Shown here piece by piece: positions 50,213 to 61,073 of a DNA stretch of 64,000 nucleotides. The position numbers and the translations under genes are program-made. Every line of letters starts with the position of its first letter. The first letter of the stretch is position 1. The notes below the pieces were generated by a model, which was not told the origin of the DNA, did not search any database, and saw only the letters and a program-made list of their open reading frames with translations. The stretch spans positions 1-64,000 of the forward strand of contig NZ_JAMFTN010000021.1 of NCBI RefSeq assembly GCF_023922585.1, read 5' to 3'. The stretch comes from Aliidiomarina quisquiliarum (GTDB lineage: Bacteria; Pseudomonadota; Gammaproteobacteria; Enterobacterales; Alteromonadaceae).

Positions 50213-51678
50213 CAACGGTAGCTAAACAACCCTTTAAAGTGGTAAACGTGCCAGAAATGCGTCGTGTACGTCGTATTCACTTTGTTGGTATTGGTGGCGC
50301 AGGCATGGCAGGCATTGCCGAAGTGCTGGTGAACCAAGGTTACCAAGTGTCGGGGTCTGACTTGAGTGAAAATGCCAATACCCAGCGGTTGCGCATGCTT
50401 GGTGCTAGCATTGCTATGGGCCACGATGCGGCCCACGTGGCAACAGCAAATGTAGTGGTGGTGTCGAGCGCAATTCATGCCCACAACCCTGAATTAGTGG
50501 CGGCTAAAGAGCTATTAATACCTATTGTTCGGCGTGCAGAAATGCTCGCTGAATTAATGCGCTTTCGGCATGGTATTGCGGTAGCTGGCACACACGGAAA
50601 AACCACCACCACCAGCTTAATTGCTAGTGTTTTTGCGGAGGCAGGCAGCGACCCCACCTTTGTTATCGGTGGCTTGTTAACCAGCGCTGGCAGTAATGCT
50701 CGCTTAGGGCATAGTAAGTACTTAATTGCTGAAGCCGACGAAAGTGATGCGTCGTTTTTGCATTTGCAGCCTATGGTGGCGGTGGTGACCAATATTGAAG
50801 CGGACCACATGGACGCATACCAAGGTGACTTTAGCCGCATGGAAGCCACTTTTTTAGAGTTTTTGCACAACCTGCCTTTTTATGGATTGGCAGTGCTGTG
50901 TGTAGACGATCCAGTGATTGCCGCCTTATTGCCAGACATTGCGCGACCAATTATAAGTTACGGCTTTAGTGAAAATGCAGAAGTGCGAGCGACTGATTAT
51001 CAGCAAACAAAACACACCAGTAGCTTTACTGTAGTTCGCCGGGGCTTGCCTTCACTGGCTATTCGGTTGAATTTACCGGGTAAACACAATGCCTTGAATG
51101 CGCTGGCAGCTATTGCTGTGGCCACCGACGAAGGTTTAGCCGACGACGCTATTGTCAGCGCCCTAGAAAAATTTGAAGGCATTGCACGGCGCTTTGAACA
51201 ACATGGCGAATTCCCGTGCGACAATGGCCAAGTAATGTTAATTGACGACTACGGACACCACCCTTCGGAAGTTGCTGCAACAATTGCGGCAGTGCGAGCT
51301 GGTTGGCCTGAGCGCCGCTTGATTATGTGTTATCAGCCGCATCGTTATTCGCGCACCCGTGACTTATATGAAGACTTTGTCGACGTGCTGGTTGACGTTG
51401 ACGAACTGCTGATGTTGGAAGTGTACGGTGCAGGTGAAGAGCCTGTAACTGGGGCCGACAGCCGCTCGCTGTGTCGTTCCATACGCCAGCGTGGGCAGAT
51501 AGAGCCTATTTATGTGAAAGGGCCTGAGCAAGTAGCAGAAATACTCGCCCGGATTATGCAGCCTGGCGACATTGTGTTAACCCAAGGAGCTGGCAATGTT
51601 GGCGCTATAGCGCGACAACTGGCAGAACTAAAACTAGACCGAGAGCTTATGAAAGCCACCGTTAAGGAGGCCCAATGA
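50209..51678 (+). CDS. murC: UDP-MurNAc:L-alanine ligase MurC
   Basis: It begins stem-peptide synthesis by joining L-alanine to UDP-MurNAc. The 489-residue product shows [17 protein letters not shown] at the N-terminal uridine-binding fold, P-loop [11 protein letters not shown] near 127 and the [11 protein letters not shown] segment. The order murC-ddlB-ftsQ follows; overlap with ddlB is 4 bases. Confidence 0.98.
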   Translation: MTTVAKQPFKVVNVPEMRRVRRIHFVGIGGAGMAGIAEVLVNQGYQVSGSDLSENANTQRLRMLGASIAMGHDAAHVATANVVVVSSAIHAHNPELVAAKELLIPIVRRAEMLAELMRFRHGIAVAGTHGKTTTTSLIASVFAEAGSDPTFVIGGLLTSAGSNARLGHSKYLIAEADESDASFLHLQPMVAVVTNIEADHMDAYQGDFSRMEATFLEFLHNLPFYGLAVLCVDDPVIAALLPDIARPIISYGFSENAEVRATDYQQTKHTSSFTVVRRGLPSLAIRLNLPGKHNALNALAAIAVATDEGLADDAIVSALEKFEGIARRFEQHGEFPCDNGQVMLIDDYGHHPSEVAATIAAVRAGWPERRLIMCYQPHRYSRTRDLYEDFVDVLVDVDELLMLEVYGAGEEPVTGADSRSLCRSIRQRGQIEPIYVKGPEQVAEILARIMQPGDIVLTQGAGNVGAIARQLAELKLDRELMKATVKEAQ

Positions 51679-52607
51679 CAGCTGCTTATCAAGGTGGGAA
51701 GGTAGCGGTATTAGCTGGCGGTAACTCTGCCGAGCGTGAAGTAAGCCTGCGTTCAGGTAAGGCGGTTATGGCCGCCTTGCAAGAAAATAATGTGGCCGTT
51801 GAATGGTTTGATCCTGCGGAGCGCTCAATACTAGAACTAGCCAAGTTAAACATTGAAGTGGCATTTATTGCCCTGCATGGTCGTGGCGGCGAAGACGGTG
51901 AAATTCAAGCAGTGTTGAACTGTTTGGGTATTCCTTTTACCGGCTCGAAGGTGTTGGGTTGTGCCTTGGCCATGGACAAATCACGCACTAAACAATTATG
52001 GCGCGGGGTAGGTTTACCCACCGCCGACGCACTGACCATTAATGCCCTGCAATGTGACAACCTAGATGCGGAACAAGTAATGGCCCACATGGGCGGGCGG
52101 GTAATGGTAAAGCCTGCTCGGGAAGGCTCCAGTATTGGCATGTCGGTAGCCACCTCGGCGGCAGAGCTACGTGAAGCACTGCATGAAGCGGCTAAGTTTG
52201 ACGCCGAGCTATTGATTGAACGCTGGTTAAGTGGGCCAGAATACACCGTAGCAGTGTTAGGCAATGAAGCCTTACCAAGCATACGGGTGAAAACTCCGCA
52301 TGTGTTTTACGACTATGTGGCGAAATATGAAAACACCAGTACCGAATATATTTGCCCAGCAGGTTTAAGCGACGACATGGAGCAACAACTACGCACCCTG
52401 GCTTTTAACGCCTTTATGGCTGTGGGCGGCCAAGGTTGGGGCCGCGTTGACATTATGCTAGACGCAGCGGGTCAACCCCAGTTATTAGAAGTAAACATGG
52501 TGCCAGGTATGACAGCAAAAAGCTTAGTGCCCATGGCAGCAAAACAGCATGGCTTAAGTTTTTCGCAGTTGGTTATGCGGATACTTGCTACCGCAACTGT
52601 AGATTAG
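51675..52607 (+). CDS. ddlB: D-alanine:D-alanine ligase B
   Basis: An ATP-grasp enzyme that makes the D-Ala-D-Ala dipeptide used by MurF. The 310-residue length is that of DdlB. Visible are [14 protein letters not shown], the [12 protein letters not shown] active-site segment, the [13 protein letters not shown] omega region and the metal site [14 protein letters not shown]. The tyrosine/serine pattern is that of a D-Ala-D-Ala enzyme, not a lactate ligase. Confidence 0.97.
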   Translation: MTAAYQGGKVAVLAGGNSAEREVSLRSGKAVMAALQENNVAVEWFDPAERSILELAKLNIEVAFIALHGRGGEDGEIQAVLNCLGIPFTGSKVLGCALAMDKSRTKQLWRGVGLPTADALTINALQCDNLDAEQVMAHMGGRVMVKPAREGSSIGMSVATSAAELREALHEAAKFDAELLIERWLSGPEYTVAVLGNEALPSIRVKTPHVFYDYVAKYENTSTEYICPAGLSDDMEQQLRTLAFNAFMAVGGQGWGRVDIMLDAAGQPQLLEVNMVPGMTAKSLVPMAAKQHGLSFSQLVMRILATATVD

Positions 52608-52623
52608 GGCGGAGAGTAGCGCC

Positions 52624-53361
52624 GTGAATACGCAATTGCCTAGGCAGCGCTACGAGTTTTGGGCGGGGTTAAGCGCCTTTATAATAATAATGCTTGGCTT
52701 GGTAGTGGGTGGGGTGTGGTTAATAAACACCTTAGTTGATGAAGAGCAGCTGCCTATTACCGGGGTAATTATTCAGGGTGAGCGAACCTACACCAGCAAT
52801 GCTGATGTGGTACGGGTACTAACAGCGGCAGAAACTGGTAGTTTTTTTGCTGCCGACGCAGACGTTTTACGGCGCCGTATTGAGGCTTTACCTTGGGTGT
52901 ATTCGGCTTCAGTGCGGAAAGAATGGCCTGCCAACCTGCGGGTGTTTATTGTTGAGCAGCAGCCAATAGCCGTATGGAATGGCCATGAATTATTAAATAG
53001 TTCGGGCGAGTTGTTTGCCGCCGACCCAAGTGTAGTGGCTGGCACCATACCGGAACTAGTAGGGCCTGAAGGTGATGTGGCTGAAGTGTTTTATCAATAT
53101 CAGCGTATTCAGGCTTTATTAGCCCATAGCAACCACCATATTCAACGGTTTGCTATGAGCGAGCGGTTTTCAGTACGACTTTGGTTAGAGTCGGGAATTG
53201 AACTGCGCCTTGGCCGAGAAGCCAGACTAGAGCGGGTACAGCGGTTTATGGAATTGTTACCCATTATTCAAGGTGAAAGCGAAAAAGAAATTGCTTACAT
53301 CGACTTAAGATATGACACCGGCGTAGCTGTCGGCTGGCATGACATACAACCAGGTGAATAG
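52624..53361 (+). CDS. ftsQ: Cell division protein FtsQ
   Basis: A bitopic divisome protein of the FtsQLB complex. The 245-residue product starts at a GTG, has one transmembrane helix at about 14-37, a POTRA domain at about 45-112 (VIIQGERTYTSNADVVRVL) and a beta domain (VRVFIVEQQPIAVWNGHELLNSSGELF). It precedes ftsA by one base. Confidence 0.95.
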   Translation: MNTQLPRQRYEFWAGLSAFIIIMLGLVVGGVWLINTLVDEEQLPITGVIIQGERTYTSNADVVRVLTAAETGSFFAADADVLRRRIEALPWVYSASVRKEWPANLRVFIVEQQPIAVWNGHELLNSSGELFAADPSVVAGTIPELVGPEGDVAEVFYQYQRIQALLAHSNHHIQRFAMSERFSVRLWLESGIELRLGREARLERVQRFMELLPIIQGESEKEIAYIDLRYDTGVAVGWHDIQPGE

Positions 53362-53362
53362 C

Positions 53363-54598
53363 GTGATAGTAAAAAGCGAAGAAGGAACCATGATCGTCAG
53401 CCTGGATGTCGGCACCAGTAAGGTGACCGCATTAATAGGCGAAATACTCCCCGACGGCGAGTTAAGCGTTATTGGTGTTGGTGCAACTCCGTCGCGGGGT
53501 ATGGACAAAGGCGGCGTGAATGACTTGAACTTAGTGGTTCAGTCGATTCAACGGGCAATAAACGAAGCCGAACTGATGGCCGATTGCCGCGCTTCTACAG
53601 TGTATTTAAATATTTCTGGTCGCCATATTTCTTGTCAAAACGAAAGTGGCATGGTGCCTATTAACGACGTAGAAGTAACCCAAGAAGATGTAGAAAATGT
53701 GATTCATGCGGCCAAGTCGGTGCCTATTGCCCAAGAGCGCCGAATTTTGCATGTGCTACCACAAGAATTTGTAATTGATTCACAAGAAAGTATTAATAGC
53801 CCAATTGGTATGTCGGGTGTGCGTATGGAAGCGCGGGTACATATTATTACCTGCGCCAATGATATGGCCAAAAACATTATTAAAGCGGTGGAGCGCTGTG
53901 AACTGCAAGTGCAAGGGTTGGTGTTTTCAGCTTTGTCGTCGGCCCATTCAGTATTAACCGACGATGAAAAAGAACTAGGCGTAGCCTTGGTAGACATGGG
54001 CGGCGGCACTTTAGATATTTGCTTGTATTCTGGCGGTGTACTGCGCCATACGGCAGTAATACCTGTGGGTGGCAACCAAGTAACGAACGACATTGCGAAA
54101 ATATTTCGTACCCCGCTGGGTAATGCGGAAGAAATAAAAGTGCAGTATGCCTGTGCCATTCGGCAAATGGTAAGCACCGAAGACACTATTGAAGTACCTT
54201 CGGTGGGCGGCCGGCCTTCCCGTATTATGAGCCGCCACACCCTGGCCGAAGTGGTTGAGCCACGTTATTTAGAGTTATTTGAGCTCGTGCGCGAAGAGCT
54301 TGATAAAAGTGGTTTTTTCGAGCAAATAGCCGCAGGTGTGGTGTTAACGGGTGGTACCAGTAAAATGGAAGGTGCCGTGGAGTTCGCCGAAGAAGTATTT
54401 CAAATGCCAGTGCGCCTGGGGGGGCCGCTGGGAGTGAAAGGGCTAACCGACTATGTAAGCGACCCTGAATATGCCACAGCGGTCGGTTTATTGTGGTTTG
54501 GCCAACAGGAGCTAGCAGAGCAAGCAAAAGAACGCAGCCGCCAACAACAAGCACGAATTTGGCCGCGATTAAAAAGCTGGTTCCGTGGTGAGTTTTAA
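53363..54598 (+). CDS. ftsA: Cell division actin homologue FtsA
   Basis: FtsA tethers FtsZ to the membrane and recruits the later division proteins. I start it at the GTG 53363 (MIVKSEEGTMIVSLDVGTSK), which has AGGTGA five bases upstream and aligns with the E. coli N terminus; an ATG at 53339 inside ftsQ would add eight residues. The 411-residue protein has actin motifs VSLDVGTSKV and VDMGGGTLDI. The C-terminal amphipathic membrane helix (PRLKSWFRGEF) is intact. Confidence 0.94.
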   Translation: MIVKSEEGTMIVSLDVGTSKVTALIGEILPDGELSVIGVGATPSRGMDKGGVNDLNLVVQSIQRAINEAELMADCRASTVYLNISGRHISCQNESGMVPINDVEVTQEDVENVIHAAKSVPIAQERRILHVLPQEFVIDSQESINSPIGMSGVRMEARVHIITCANDMAKNIIKAVERCELQVQGLVFSALSSAHSVLTDDEKELGVALVDMGGGTLDICLYSGGVLRHTAVIPVGGNQVTNDIAKIFRTPLGNAEEIKVQYACAIRQMVSTEDTIEVPSVGGRPSRIMSRHTLAEVVEPRYLELFELVREELDKSGFFEQIAAGVVLTGGTSKMEGAVEFAEEVFQMPVRLGGPLGVKGLTDYVSDPEYATAVGLLWFGQQELAEQAKERSRQQQARIWPRLKSWFRGEF

Positions 54599-54649
54599 TT
54601 TTTTGGGGTAACACAAGAAAAACTACAGGAAAGTGGAGAGGTAACAACT

Positions 54650-55834
54650 ATGAACATGTTCGAAGTGATAGAGCAGTTTGAAACAGACGCCATTATTAAA
54701 GTAATAGGCGTTGGCGGCGGCGGTGGTAACGCCGTTCAACACATGGTGTCGCAGTCGATTGAGGGGGTGCAGTTTCTTGCCGCCAATACCGACGCACAAG
54801 CCCTACGCCGTAACGATGCAGACATTACCATTCAATTAGGTGGTGAAATTACCAAGGGCCTAGGTGCCGGTGCGAACCCAGAAATTGGACGTTTAGCCGC
54901 GGAAGAGAACCGGGACGAAATTGCCCGTTACCTTGAAGGCGCAGACATGGTATTTATTGCTGCCGGTATGGGCGGTGGTACGGGTACGGGCGCAGCACCT
55001 ATTGTTGCCGAAATAGCCAAAGAAATGGGTATTTTAACTGTGGCAGTAGTAACCAAGCCGTTTTCGTTTGAAGGTAAAAAGCGCATGCTAGCCGCTGAAG
55101 AAGGCGCAGCAGAGCTTGCCAAGCACGTAGACTCGTTAATTACCATACCGAATGAAAAGCTATTGAAAGTGTTAGGCCGCGGTACTACTTTACTCGACGC
55201 CTTCGGCGCGGCGAATAACGTGCTAATGGGTGCGGTACAAGGAATAGCCGAGCTTATTACCCGCCCAGGTTTAATTAACGTTGACTTTGCCGACGTGCAA
55301 GCAGTTATGCGTGAAATGGGCACAGCCATGATGGGTACTGGTATTGCAAGTGGTGAAGACCGCGCCCAAGAAGCTGCAGAAATGGCTATTAACAGCCCAT
55401 TATTAGAAGACATTGACCTGTCAGGTGCGCGTGGTGTGCTGGTGAATGTAACCGCTGGTTTAGACATGAGCATGGAAGAGTTTGACACTGTAGGTCAAAC
55501 CATTCGTGCCTTTGCTTCAGACAACGCCACGGTAATTATTGGAGCAGTAATTGACGTAGATATGTCAGACGAAATGCGCGTTACTGTAGTGGCAACCGGG
55601 ATTGGTGCCGAGCGTAAGCCAGACATTTCTTTAGTAGAACGTCGTAAAGTAGAGCCTGTTGGTAGTCGCACTACAGCGCCAAGCCGTGGTTACGCAGGCG
55701 CCGGTGCCACAGCTAGACACTTAGAAGAAGAGCAGCAGCCAGCCGTAGACGAACCGGCGGCAACGCGCACAAAAGGTAACCCAGATCAGGACTTTTTAGA
55801 CATTCCTGCATTTTTGCGCCGGCAGGCAGACTAG
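54650..55834 (+). CDS. ftsZ: Cell division tubulin homologue FtsZ
   Basis: The GTPase that polymerises into the Z ring. The 394-residue protein has [10 protein letters not shown] near the N terminus, the tubulin signature [10 protein letters not shown] near 107-116, and the catalytic T7 loop [11 protein letters not shown] variable linker ends in the conserved C-terminal peptide [12 protein letters not shown] that binds FtsA and ZipA. GGAGAGG lies 8 bases before the ATG at 54650; a second ATG two codons later is possible. Confidence 0.98.
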   Translation: MNMFEVIEQFETDAIIKVIGVGGGGGNAVQHMVSQSIEGVQFLAANTDAQALRRNDADITIQLGGEITKGLGAGANPEIGRLAAEENRDEIARYLEGADMVFIAAGMGGGTGTGAAPIVAEIAKEMGILTVAVVTKPFSFEGKKRMLAAEEGAAELAKHVDSLITIPNEKLLKVLGRGTTLLDAFGAANNVLMGAVQGIAELITRPGLINVDFADVQAVMREMGTAMMGTGIASGEDRAQEAAEMAINSPLLEDIDLSGARGVLVNVTAGLDMSMEEFDTVGQTIRAFASDNATVIIGAVIDVDMSDEMRVTVVATGIGAERKPDISLVERRKVEPVGSRTTAPSRGYAGAGATARHLEEEQQPAVDEPAATRTKGNPDQDFLDIPAFLRRQAD

Positions 55835-55855
55835 GCGCCTAATAAGTCGACTGGC

Positions 55856-55884
55856 TTGACCAGTAGCCTGCCGTTTGTTATAGT
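55856..55884 (+). promoter_or_regulatory. Strong promoter of lpxC
   Basis: TTGACC (55856-55861), a 17-base spacer and TATAGT (55879-55884), the latter preceded by TG as an extended -10. It lies 130 bases before lpxC and lets the gene be expressed apart from ftsZ. Confidence 0.7.
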
Positions 55885-56016
55885 TTTCGCCGTTTGGCAA
55901 TTTTTTAATTGCTAGTAGGCTAAGCTGTAAGTCATGAACACGGACAGGAAGCGGCTTCGGACCAGCTGTTAGTAGGTTTCGAAAGTCGGCAAGCTAGGCA
56001 AAAAGAGGGTAGAGCG

Positions 56017-56931
56017 ATGATCAAACAACGGACACTTAAGGAAGCGATAGCAACCACTGGTGTTGGCCTGCATAAAGGCAATAAGGTCAATTTAGTGTTG
56101 CGTCCAGCGGCTATCGACACAGGTATTGTGTTTCGCCGTACTGATCTCGATCCTGTAGTCGAGATCAAAGCGTCGGCCGAATTAGTGCGCGACACGCGCA
56201 TGTGCACCTGTTTGATCAACGACGACAATGTTCGCGTTTCAACCGTAGAGCATTTGCTTGCTGCTGTTGCTGCCATGGGAATTGACAATTTGTATGTTGA
56301 AATTGATTCCCATGAAATTCCGATTATGGACGGTAGTGCACATCCATTTATTTATTTGCTGCAGTCGGCAGGTATTCAAGAACAATCGAAAGCGAAGCGG
56401 TTTATTCGAGTGAAAAAACCAATTCGTGTAGAAGAAGGAGATAAGTGGGCCGAATTGTTACCCCATAATGGCTTCCGTATCGACTTCGCGATTGAATTTG
56501 ATCACCCTGCTATTGCGGGCTCTAACCAAATGGTGTCGATGGACTTTAGCAGCCAAAACTTTATTCGCGACATTAGCCGTGCCAGAACTTTTGGCTTTAT
56601 GAAAGACATTGAATTGCTGCGGGCCAATAATTTAGCCTTAGGCGGCAGCATGGACAATGCCGTGGTTCTAGACGAATACCGTGTGTTAAATAACGACGGT
56701 TTGCGTTATGACGACGAATTTGTAAAACATAAAGTGCTAGACGCAGTAGGCGACTTATATATGAGTGGCCACAGTATTCTTGGCCATTTACGTGCTTATA
56801 AGTCGGGCCATGCGTTGAACAATCAGTTGTTAGTTGCCCTGATGGAGCAGCAGGAAGCTTGGGAGTTTGTAACTTTTGAAGAGCCTGCATCAGTGGCACC
56901 GATTAGCTATTTAAATCCTGTTTTAGCTTAA
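56017..56931 (+). CDS. lpxC: UDP-3-O-acyl-N-acetylglucosamine deacetylase LpxC
   Basis: The zinc enzyme of the first committed step of lipid A synthesis. The 304-residue product has the zinc histidine in STVEHLLAA (about 79), and the [20 protein letters not shown] segment with the second histidine and the aspartate, followed by the catalytic histidine in YKSGHALNN (about 265). Its C-terminal tail lacks the exact Ala/Val-rich LAFKAPSAVLA end known as the FtsH degron in E. coli, ending [13 protein letters not shown] instead. Confidence 0.97.
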   Translation: MIKQRTLKEAIATTGVGLHKGNKVNLVLRPAAIDTGIVFRRTDLDPVVEIKASAELVRDTRMCTCLINDDNVRVSTVEHLLAAVAAMGIDNLYVEIDSHEIPIMDGSAHPFIYLLQSAGIQEQSKAKRFIRVKKPIRVEEGDKWAELLPHNGFRIDFAIEFDHPAIAGSNQMVSMDFSSQNFIRDISRARTFGFMKDIELLRANNLALGGSMDNAVVLDEYRVLNNDGLRYDDEFVKHKVLDAVGDLYMSGHSILGHLRAYKSGHALNNQLLVALMEQQEAWEFVTFEEPASVAPISYLNPVLA

Positions 56932-56942
56932 TAACGATTAAG

Positions 56943-57254
56943 CTAGCGCTGAAAAAGTGACGGGTCCATACGAATTTCGAGTTGCTTTACCTTAACTTCT
57001 GGAATTTGTAAGAAAAACTTAATAATATGCTGTTCGGTTAGTCGCAGCCTAGTTGCCCAGGCAGCTGTTGCGACGGCCACCGATAATGTACCATCACGTA
57101 GTCCTATACATCGTGAGGCCGCAGCCAGCTCTTTTGAAACAGCTTGCTGCCAGAGTGCGCCAAGATGCTCGGCCTTGTTAGAACGCTGACTTAGTTCAGC
57201 AAGCGTTCCTTGCGCCAGTAAATGCTGCACTGTTTTAGGTGGTTTATTTAGCAT
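56943..57254 (-). CDS. dciA: DUF721 protein, DciA-type replicative helicase loader
   Basis: DciA helps load the DnaB helicase in bacteria that lack phage-derived DnaC. I start it at 57254 (MLNKPPKTVQHLLAQGTL), giving 103 residues. The KH-like DUF721 fold is visible, with LRDGTLSVAVATAAWATRLR at about 52-71 and a C-terminal strand KVKQLEIRMDPS. It ends right after the domain, so the flexible C-terminal tail of longer DciAs (about 150 residues or more) is missing. It is convergent with lpxC and 35 bases from the divergent peptidase gene. Confidence 0.82.
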   Translation of the reverse strand: MLNKPPKTVQHLLAQGTLAELSQRSNKAEHLGALWQQAVSKELAAASRCIGLRDGTLSVAVATAAWATRLRLTEQHIIKFFLQIPEVKVKQLEIRMDPSLFQR

Positions 57255-57289
57255 TATCGTTACCAACTGAGAGAGTGAGTGAATATTGC

Positions 57290-58219
57290 ATGAGTTTAGC
57301 AATCCTATACAAGGGGCGGAAGGTAAGGTTTGAAATTAACCTGTCACAGCGTCGTCTTCTCACAATTTTAGGCATTACCTTATTTCTTCTTCTTAGTTAT
57401 TACCAACCATGGCAAGGCCGCACTATTAACCCCGAAGTAGCACAGCAGCGCATTCATGAAGAGCAGCTGCGTTTAGCTATGGAGTCGGAAGCAATAAAAG
57501 AAGTACGTAGCCAAGTGCAACGTGAATTGTCTGCCATGACAATGAAAATGGGTGAGCTACAAGGCCAGCTTATGCGTCTTGAAGCCTTTGGGCAACGTTT
57601 ATCGGCTGCTGCAGATATAGACGAAGGGGAATTCTTCTTTTCCGATCCATTGCCTTTAGGTGGGCCCGAGTCAAACCTTAGCCAATGGCCGGTTGTTACC
57701 GAGCATAGTCTGCTTAGTGGCCTCGACCAAATGCTTGAGCAGTTAGAAGATCGACAAAAACAGCTTCACCTACTTGAGTCTGTGATGGTTAATCACCATA
57801 TAGAAGAGGCACGCTTCATTGCAGGGCGACCAATTTCAACTGGTTGGCTGGCTTCGCAGTATGGTATTCGCCGCGATCCTTTTACTGGTAACCCTACCAT
57901 GCACCGTGGTATAGACTATGCTGCAGCAATAGGTACAGTAGTTGCAGTAACTGGGGCAGGTATTGTAACTTATGCAGGTCGCCGCTCTGCCTATGGTAAT
58001 ATGGTAGAGGTTGACCATGGGGCAGGGTTACGCACCCGCTATGCGCACTTGGATAGTTATACTGTAGAGGTGGGTGAGGTGGTTACCCGGGGCCAAGAAA
58101 TTGGCCAAGTAGGGCAAACAGGCCGTGCCACAGGGCCACATGTTCATTATGAAGTATTACAGAATGGCCGGCATTTAAACCCGGCGGAATACGTAACACG
58201 CCGTGCGCCAAAGGAATAG
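57290..58219 (+). CDS. Membrane-anchored M23-family peptidoglycan endopeptidase
   Basis: A 309-residue protein starting MSLAILYKGRKVRFE. It has one transmembrane helix at about 21-38, a periplasmic coiled coil at about 50-110 and a C-terminal LytM/M23 domain from about 190. The zinc motif is intact (MHRGIDYA near 204, and GPHVHYEV near 283), so it should be active, unlike EnvC/NlpD-type activators. It occupies the place where enterics keep secM. The true role is likely wall hydrolysis during growth. It ends at a strong terminator, so it is not cotranscribed with secA. Confidence 0.88.
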   Translation: MSLAILYKGRKVRFEINLSQRRLLTILGITLFLLLSYYQPWQGRTINPEVAQQRIHEEQLRLAMESEAIKEVRSQVQRELSAMTMKMGELQGQLMRLEAFGQRLSAAADIDEGEFFFSDPLPLGGPESNLSQWPVVTEHSLLSGLDQMLEQLEDRQKQLHLLESVMVNHHIEEARFIAGRPISTGWLASQYGIRRDPFTGNPTMHRGIDYAAAIGTVVAVTGAGIVTYAGRRSAYGNMVEVDHGAGLRTRYAHLDSYTVEVGEVVTRGQEIGQVGQTGRATGPHVHYEVLQNGRHLNPAEYVTRRAPKE

Positions 58220-58235
58220 GCGCAATAAAGTTGAT

Positions 58236-58267
58236 AACGGCACCTGCTATGGTGCCGTTTTGTTTTT
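58236..58267 (+). terminator. Rho-independent terminator after the M23 peptidase gene
   Basis: AACGGCACC, loop TGCTAT and GGTGCCGTT form a 9-base-pair stem followed by TTGTTTTT. Confidence 0.9.
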
Positions 58268-58338
58268 AATTCACTCACTTTTGTCCGGGCACATACATAC
58301 TAGCGTTCACCGGAATAAAACTCAGGACTTCAAAGCAG

Positions 58339-61062
58339 ATGATAGGTAGTTTAGTAAAACGCATTTTTGGCAGCCGGAACGACCGTATTATTCGTAAACT
58401 AACAAAAGAGACAGAGCATATAAATGCTCTTGAAGCTGAATATGAAGCGTTAACCGATGAACAGCTACAAGCCAAAACAGCTGAGTTTAAACAGCGTTTA
58501 GAAGACGGCGCCGAGCTAAACAGTTTAGTGGTTGAAGCTTTTGCGGTGGTGCGTGAAGCAAGTAAACGTGTTTTTGGTATGCGCCATTTCGACGTGCAGT
58601 TTATTGGCGGCATGATTTTAAACGACAACCGTATTGCCGAAATGCGCACCGGTGAAGGGAAAACCTTAACGGCAACTTTACCCGCCTACCTAAATGCGCT
58701 TACAGGCAAGAGTGTGCATATTATTACCGTGAACGACTACCTGGCTAGCCGTGACGCGGAGTGGAGCCGACCCTTATTTGAATATTTAGGCATGACCGTA
58801 GCCTGTAACGTTGCTGGTATGCACCCGCAGGCGAAGAAAGCAGCCTACCAAGCCGATATTCTTTATGGTACCAACAACGAATTTGGCTTCGACTATTTGC
58901 GCGACAATATGGCGTTTTCTCCTGCTGAGCGTGTTCAACGCGGGCTTTACTACGCCATTATTGACGAAGTTGACTCTATTTTAATTGACGAAGCCCGTAC
59001 CCCGCTAATTATATCGGGCCCAGCGGAAGATTCGTCAGAACTATACAAGCAAATAAATAAGTTGGTACCGAGCTTAACTCGCCAAAGCCATGAAGACGGC
59101 CAAGAAGAAGACGGCGACGAAAGTGGTGACTTCACTATTGATGAAAAAGCGCGGCAGTTACATTTAACCGAAGCGGGCCAAGAAAATATTGAAGACATGC
59201 TACGGGGTGCTGGCTTATTAGAAGAGGGTGAGTCGCTCTACTCGGCTGCGAATATATCGTTACTGCACCATGTAAATGCAGCATTGCGTGCACACCACTT
59301 ATTTCAGCGCGACGTAGACTACATAGTTAAAGACGACCAAATTGTTATTGTTGACGAGCATACGGGCCGTACTATGGAAGGGCGTCGTTGGTCTGAAGGC
59401 TTGCACCAAGCAATGGAAGCGAAAGAAGGTGTGCCGATTCAAAATGAAAACCAAACCTTAGCTTCTATTACCTTTCAGAATTACTTCCGCTTATATGAAA
59501 AACTGTCGGGCATGACAGGTACTGCAGATACGGAAGCCTTTGAGTTTCAGCAAATATATGGTTTAGAAACTATTGTTGTGCCAACCAATATGCCAATGGT
59601 GCGCGACGACCGGCCAGACCTTATTTACTTAACTCAAGAAGAAAAGTACCAGGCCATTGTGGCCGACGTGCGCGCGCAGCGTAAAGCTGGCCGGCCGGTG
59701 TTAGTGGGAACCAGCTCGATTGAAAGTTCTGAGTTGCTGTCGAAATTGCTGAAAAAAGAAAAAATAAAACACAAAGTATTAAACGCTAAATTTCACGAGC
59801 AAGAAGCTGAAATTATTGCCCAAGCTGGTCAGGCAGGTGCCGTTACTATTGCTACCAACATGGCTGGACGTGGTACCGACATTGTGTTGGGTGGTAATTG
59901 GCAGGCCGAGCTAGAAGCGTTAGACAACCCAGATGAAAAACAAATAGCGAAGTTGAAAGCAGCTTGGCAAGAGCGCCACGACGCAGTTATTGCCGCTGGT
60001 GGTTTGCATATTATTGCTACCGAGCGTCATGAGTCACGCCGTATTGATAACCAGTTACGTGGTCGTGCTGGGCGTCAGGGTGACCCTGGCTCGTCCCGTT
60101 TTTACTTGTCGTTAGAAGACAGTTTAATGCGCATTTTCGCTTCAGAGCGCATGGCCAGTATGATGAAGCGCCTAGGTATGAAGCCTGGCGAAGCCATTGA
60201 GCACCCATGGGTAACAAAAGCCATTGAAAATGCTCAGCGTAAAGTAGAAGCCCGTAACTTCGATATTCGTAAGCAATTGCTTGAATATGACGACGTGGCC
60301 AACGACCAACGTAAAGTTGTGTATTCGCAGCGCAATGAACTACTCGATGAAGGCGATATTGCGGAAACTATTAAAGTCATTCGCGACGATGTGTTAAACC
60401 AAGTTATTTCTGAATACATTGCGCCAGGTTCATTGGCTGAAATGTGGAGTGTGTCGGGTTTAGAAGATCGCCTGCGGGCAGATTTCGACTTGAACCTACC
60501 ATTGCAAGAATGGCTCGATAATGACGATAGATTATTTGAAGAGTTATTGCGTGAACGCATTATTGAAGCAGCATCCACTGCTTATGCCGAGAAAGAAGCA
60601 GTGGTGGGCGAACAGGTGCTGCGCAACTTTGAAAAAGCGGTAATGCTGCAAAGCCTCGACACGCACTGGAAAGAACACCTTGCGGCCATGGACCATTTGC
60701 GCCAAGGCATTCATTTACGTGGTTACGCCCAGCGCAACCCGAAACAAGAATATAAGCGTGAAGCCTATGACTTGTTTATGGACATGCTGGAAGAATTAAA
60801 AGTAGACGTTATTAGTGTGCTGAGCAAAGTAAAAGTTCGGGCCGAAGAAGACGTGGAAGCAGTTGAAGAGCAGCGCCGTAAAGCCGAAGCTATGCCACGT
60901 GAGTATAAACACGAGGCGGCAGACAGCTCACCCAGCGCGGCTAGTTTTGCTGAAGGAGCAGGTCAACCAGTGGTTCGAGACGGGCAAAAAATTGGTCGTA
61001 ACGACCCTTGCCCATGCGGCTCAGGTAAAAAGTATAAGCATTGTCACGGTAAGCTAACCTAG
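58339..61062 (+). CDS. secA: Preprotein translocase motor ATPase SecA
   Basis: The motor that pushes unfolded preproteins through SecYEG. The 907-residue protein has Walker A in [11 protein letters not shown] near 104, the [15 protein letters not shown] segment, the preprotein cross-linking domain, [13 protein letters not shown] and [11 protein letters not shown] of the second motor domain, and the C-terminal zinc-binding [14 protein letters not shown] that binds SecB. Its 119-base upstream region holds no SecM-like arrest peptide. Confidence 0.98.
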   Translation: MIGSLVKRIFGSRNDRIIRKLTKETEHINALEAEYEALTDEQLQAKTAEFKQRLEDGAELNSLVVEAFAVVREASKRVFGMRHFDVQFIGGMILNDNRIAEMRTGEGKTLTATLPAYLNALTGKSVHIITVNDYLASRDAEWSRPLFEYLGMTVACNVAGMHPQAKKAAYQADILYGTNNEFGFDYLRDNMAFSPAERVQRGLYYAIIDEVDSILIDEARTPLIISGPAEDSSELYKQINKLVPSLTRQSHEDGQEEDGDESGDFTIDEKARQLHLTEAGQENIEDMLRGAGLLEEGESLYSAANISLLHHVNAALRAHHLFQRDVDYIVKDDQIVIVDEHTGRTMEGRRWSEGLHQAMEAKEGVPIQNENQTLASITFQNYFRLYEKLSGMTGTADTEAFEFQQIYGLETIVVPTNMPMVRDDRPDLIYLTQEEKYQAIVADVRAQRKAGRPVLVGTSSIESSELLSKLLKKEKIKHKVLNAKFHEQEAEIIAQAGQAGAVTIATNMAGRGTDIVLGGNWQAELEALDNPDEKQIAKLKAAWQERHDAVIAAGGLHIIATERHESRRIDNQLRGRAGRQGDPGSSRFYLSLEDSLMRIFASERMASMMKRLGMKPGEAIEHPWVTKAIENAQRKVEARNFDIRKQLLEYDDVANDQRKVVYSQRNELLDEGDIAETIKVIRDDVLNQVISEYIAPGSLAEMWSVSGLEDRLRADFDLNLPLQEWLDNDDRLFEELLRERIIEAASTAYAEKEAVVGEQVLRNFEKAVMLQSLDTHWKEHLAAMDHLRQGIHLRGYAQRNPKQEYKREAYDLFMDMLEELKVDVISVLSKVKVRAEEDVEAVEEQRRKAEAMPREYKHEAADSSPSAASFAEGAGQPVVRDGQKIGRNDPCPCGSGKKYKHCHGKLT

Positions 61063-61073
61063 TAGGTTGTGTT

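Noticed and set aside
54928-55488. A 186-residue open frame antisense to ftsZ
   Set aside because: It lies wholly opposite a certain gene, has low-complexity Ser/Ala/Pro content and no ribosome site. It is a shadow of ftsZ codon use. The same applies to the antisense frames opposite ftsA, murE, yhdP and murC.
55897-55912. Hairpin GCAATT-TTTT-AATTGC as a terminator of ftsZ
   Set aside because: The U residues are in the loop, no U-tract follows, and it lies downstream of the lpxC promoter, so it would block lpxC.
58220-58338. A secM-like regulator of secA
   Set aside because: No secreted short frame with an arrest motif is present; the gap holds a terminator and the secA leader only.
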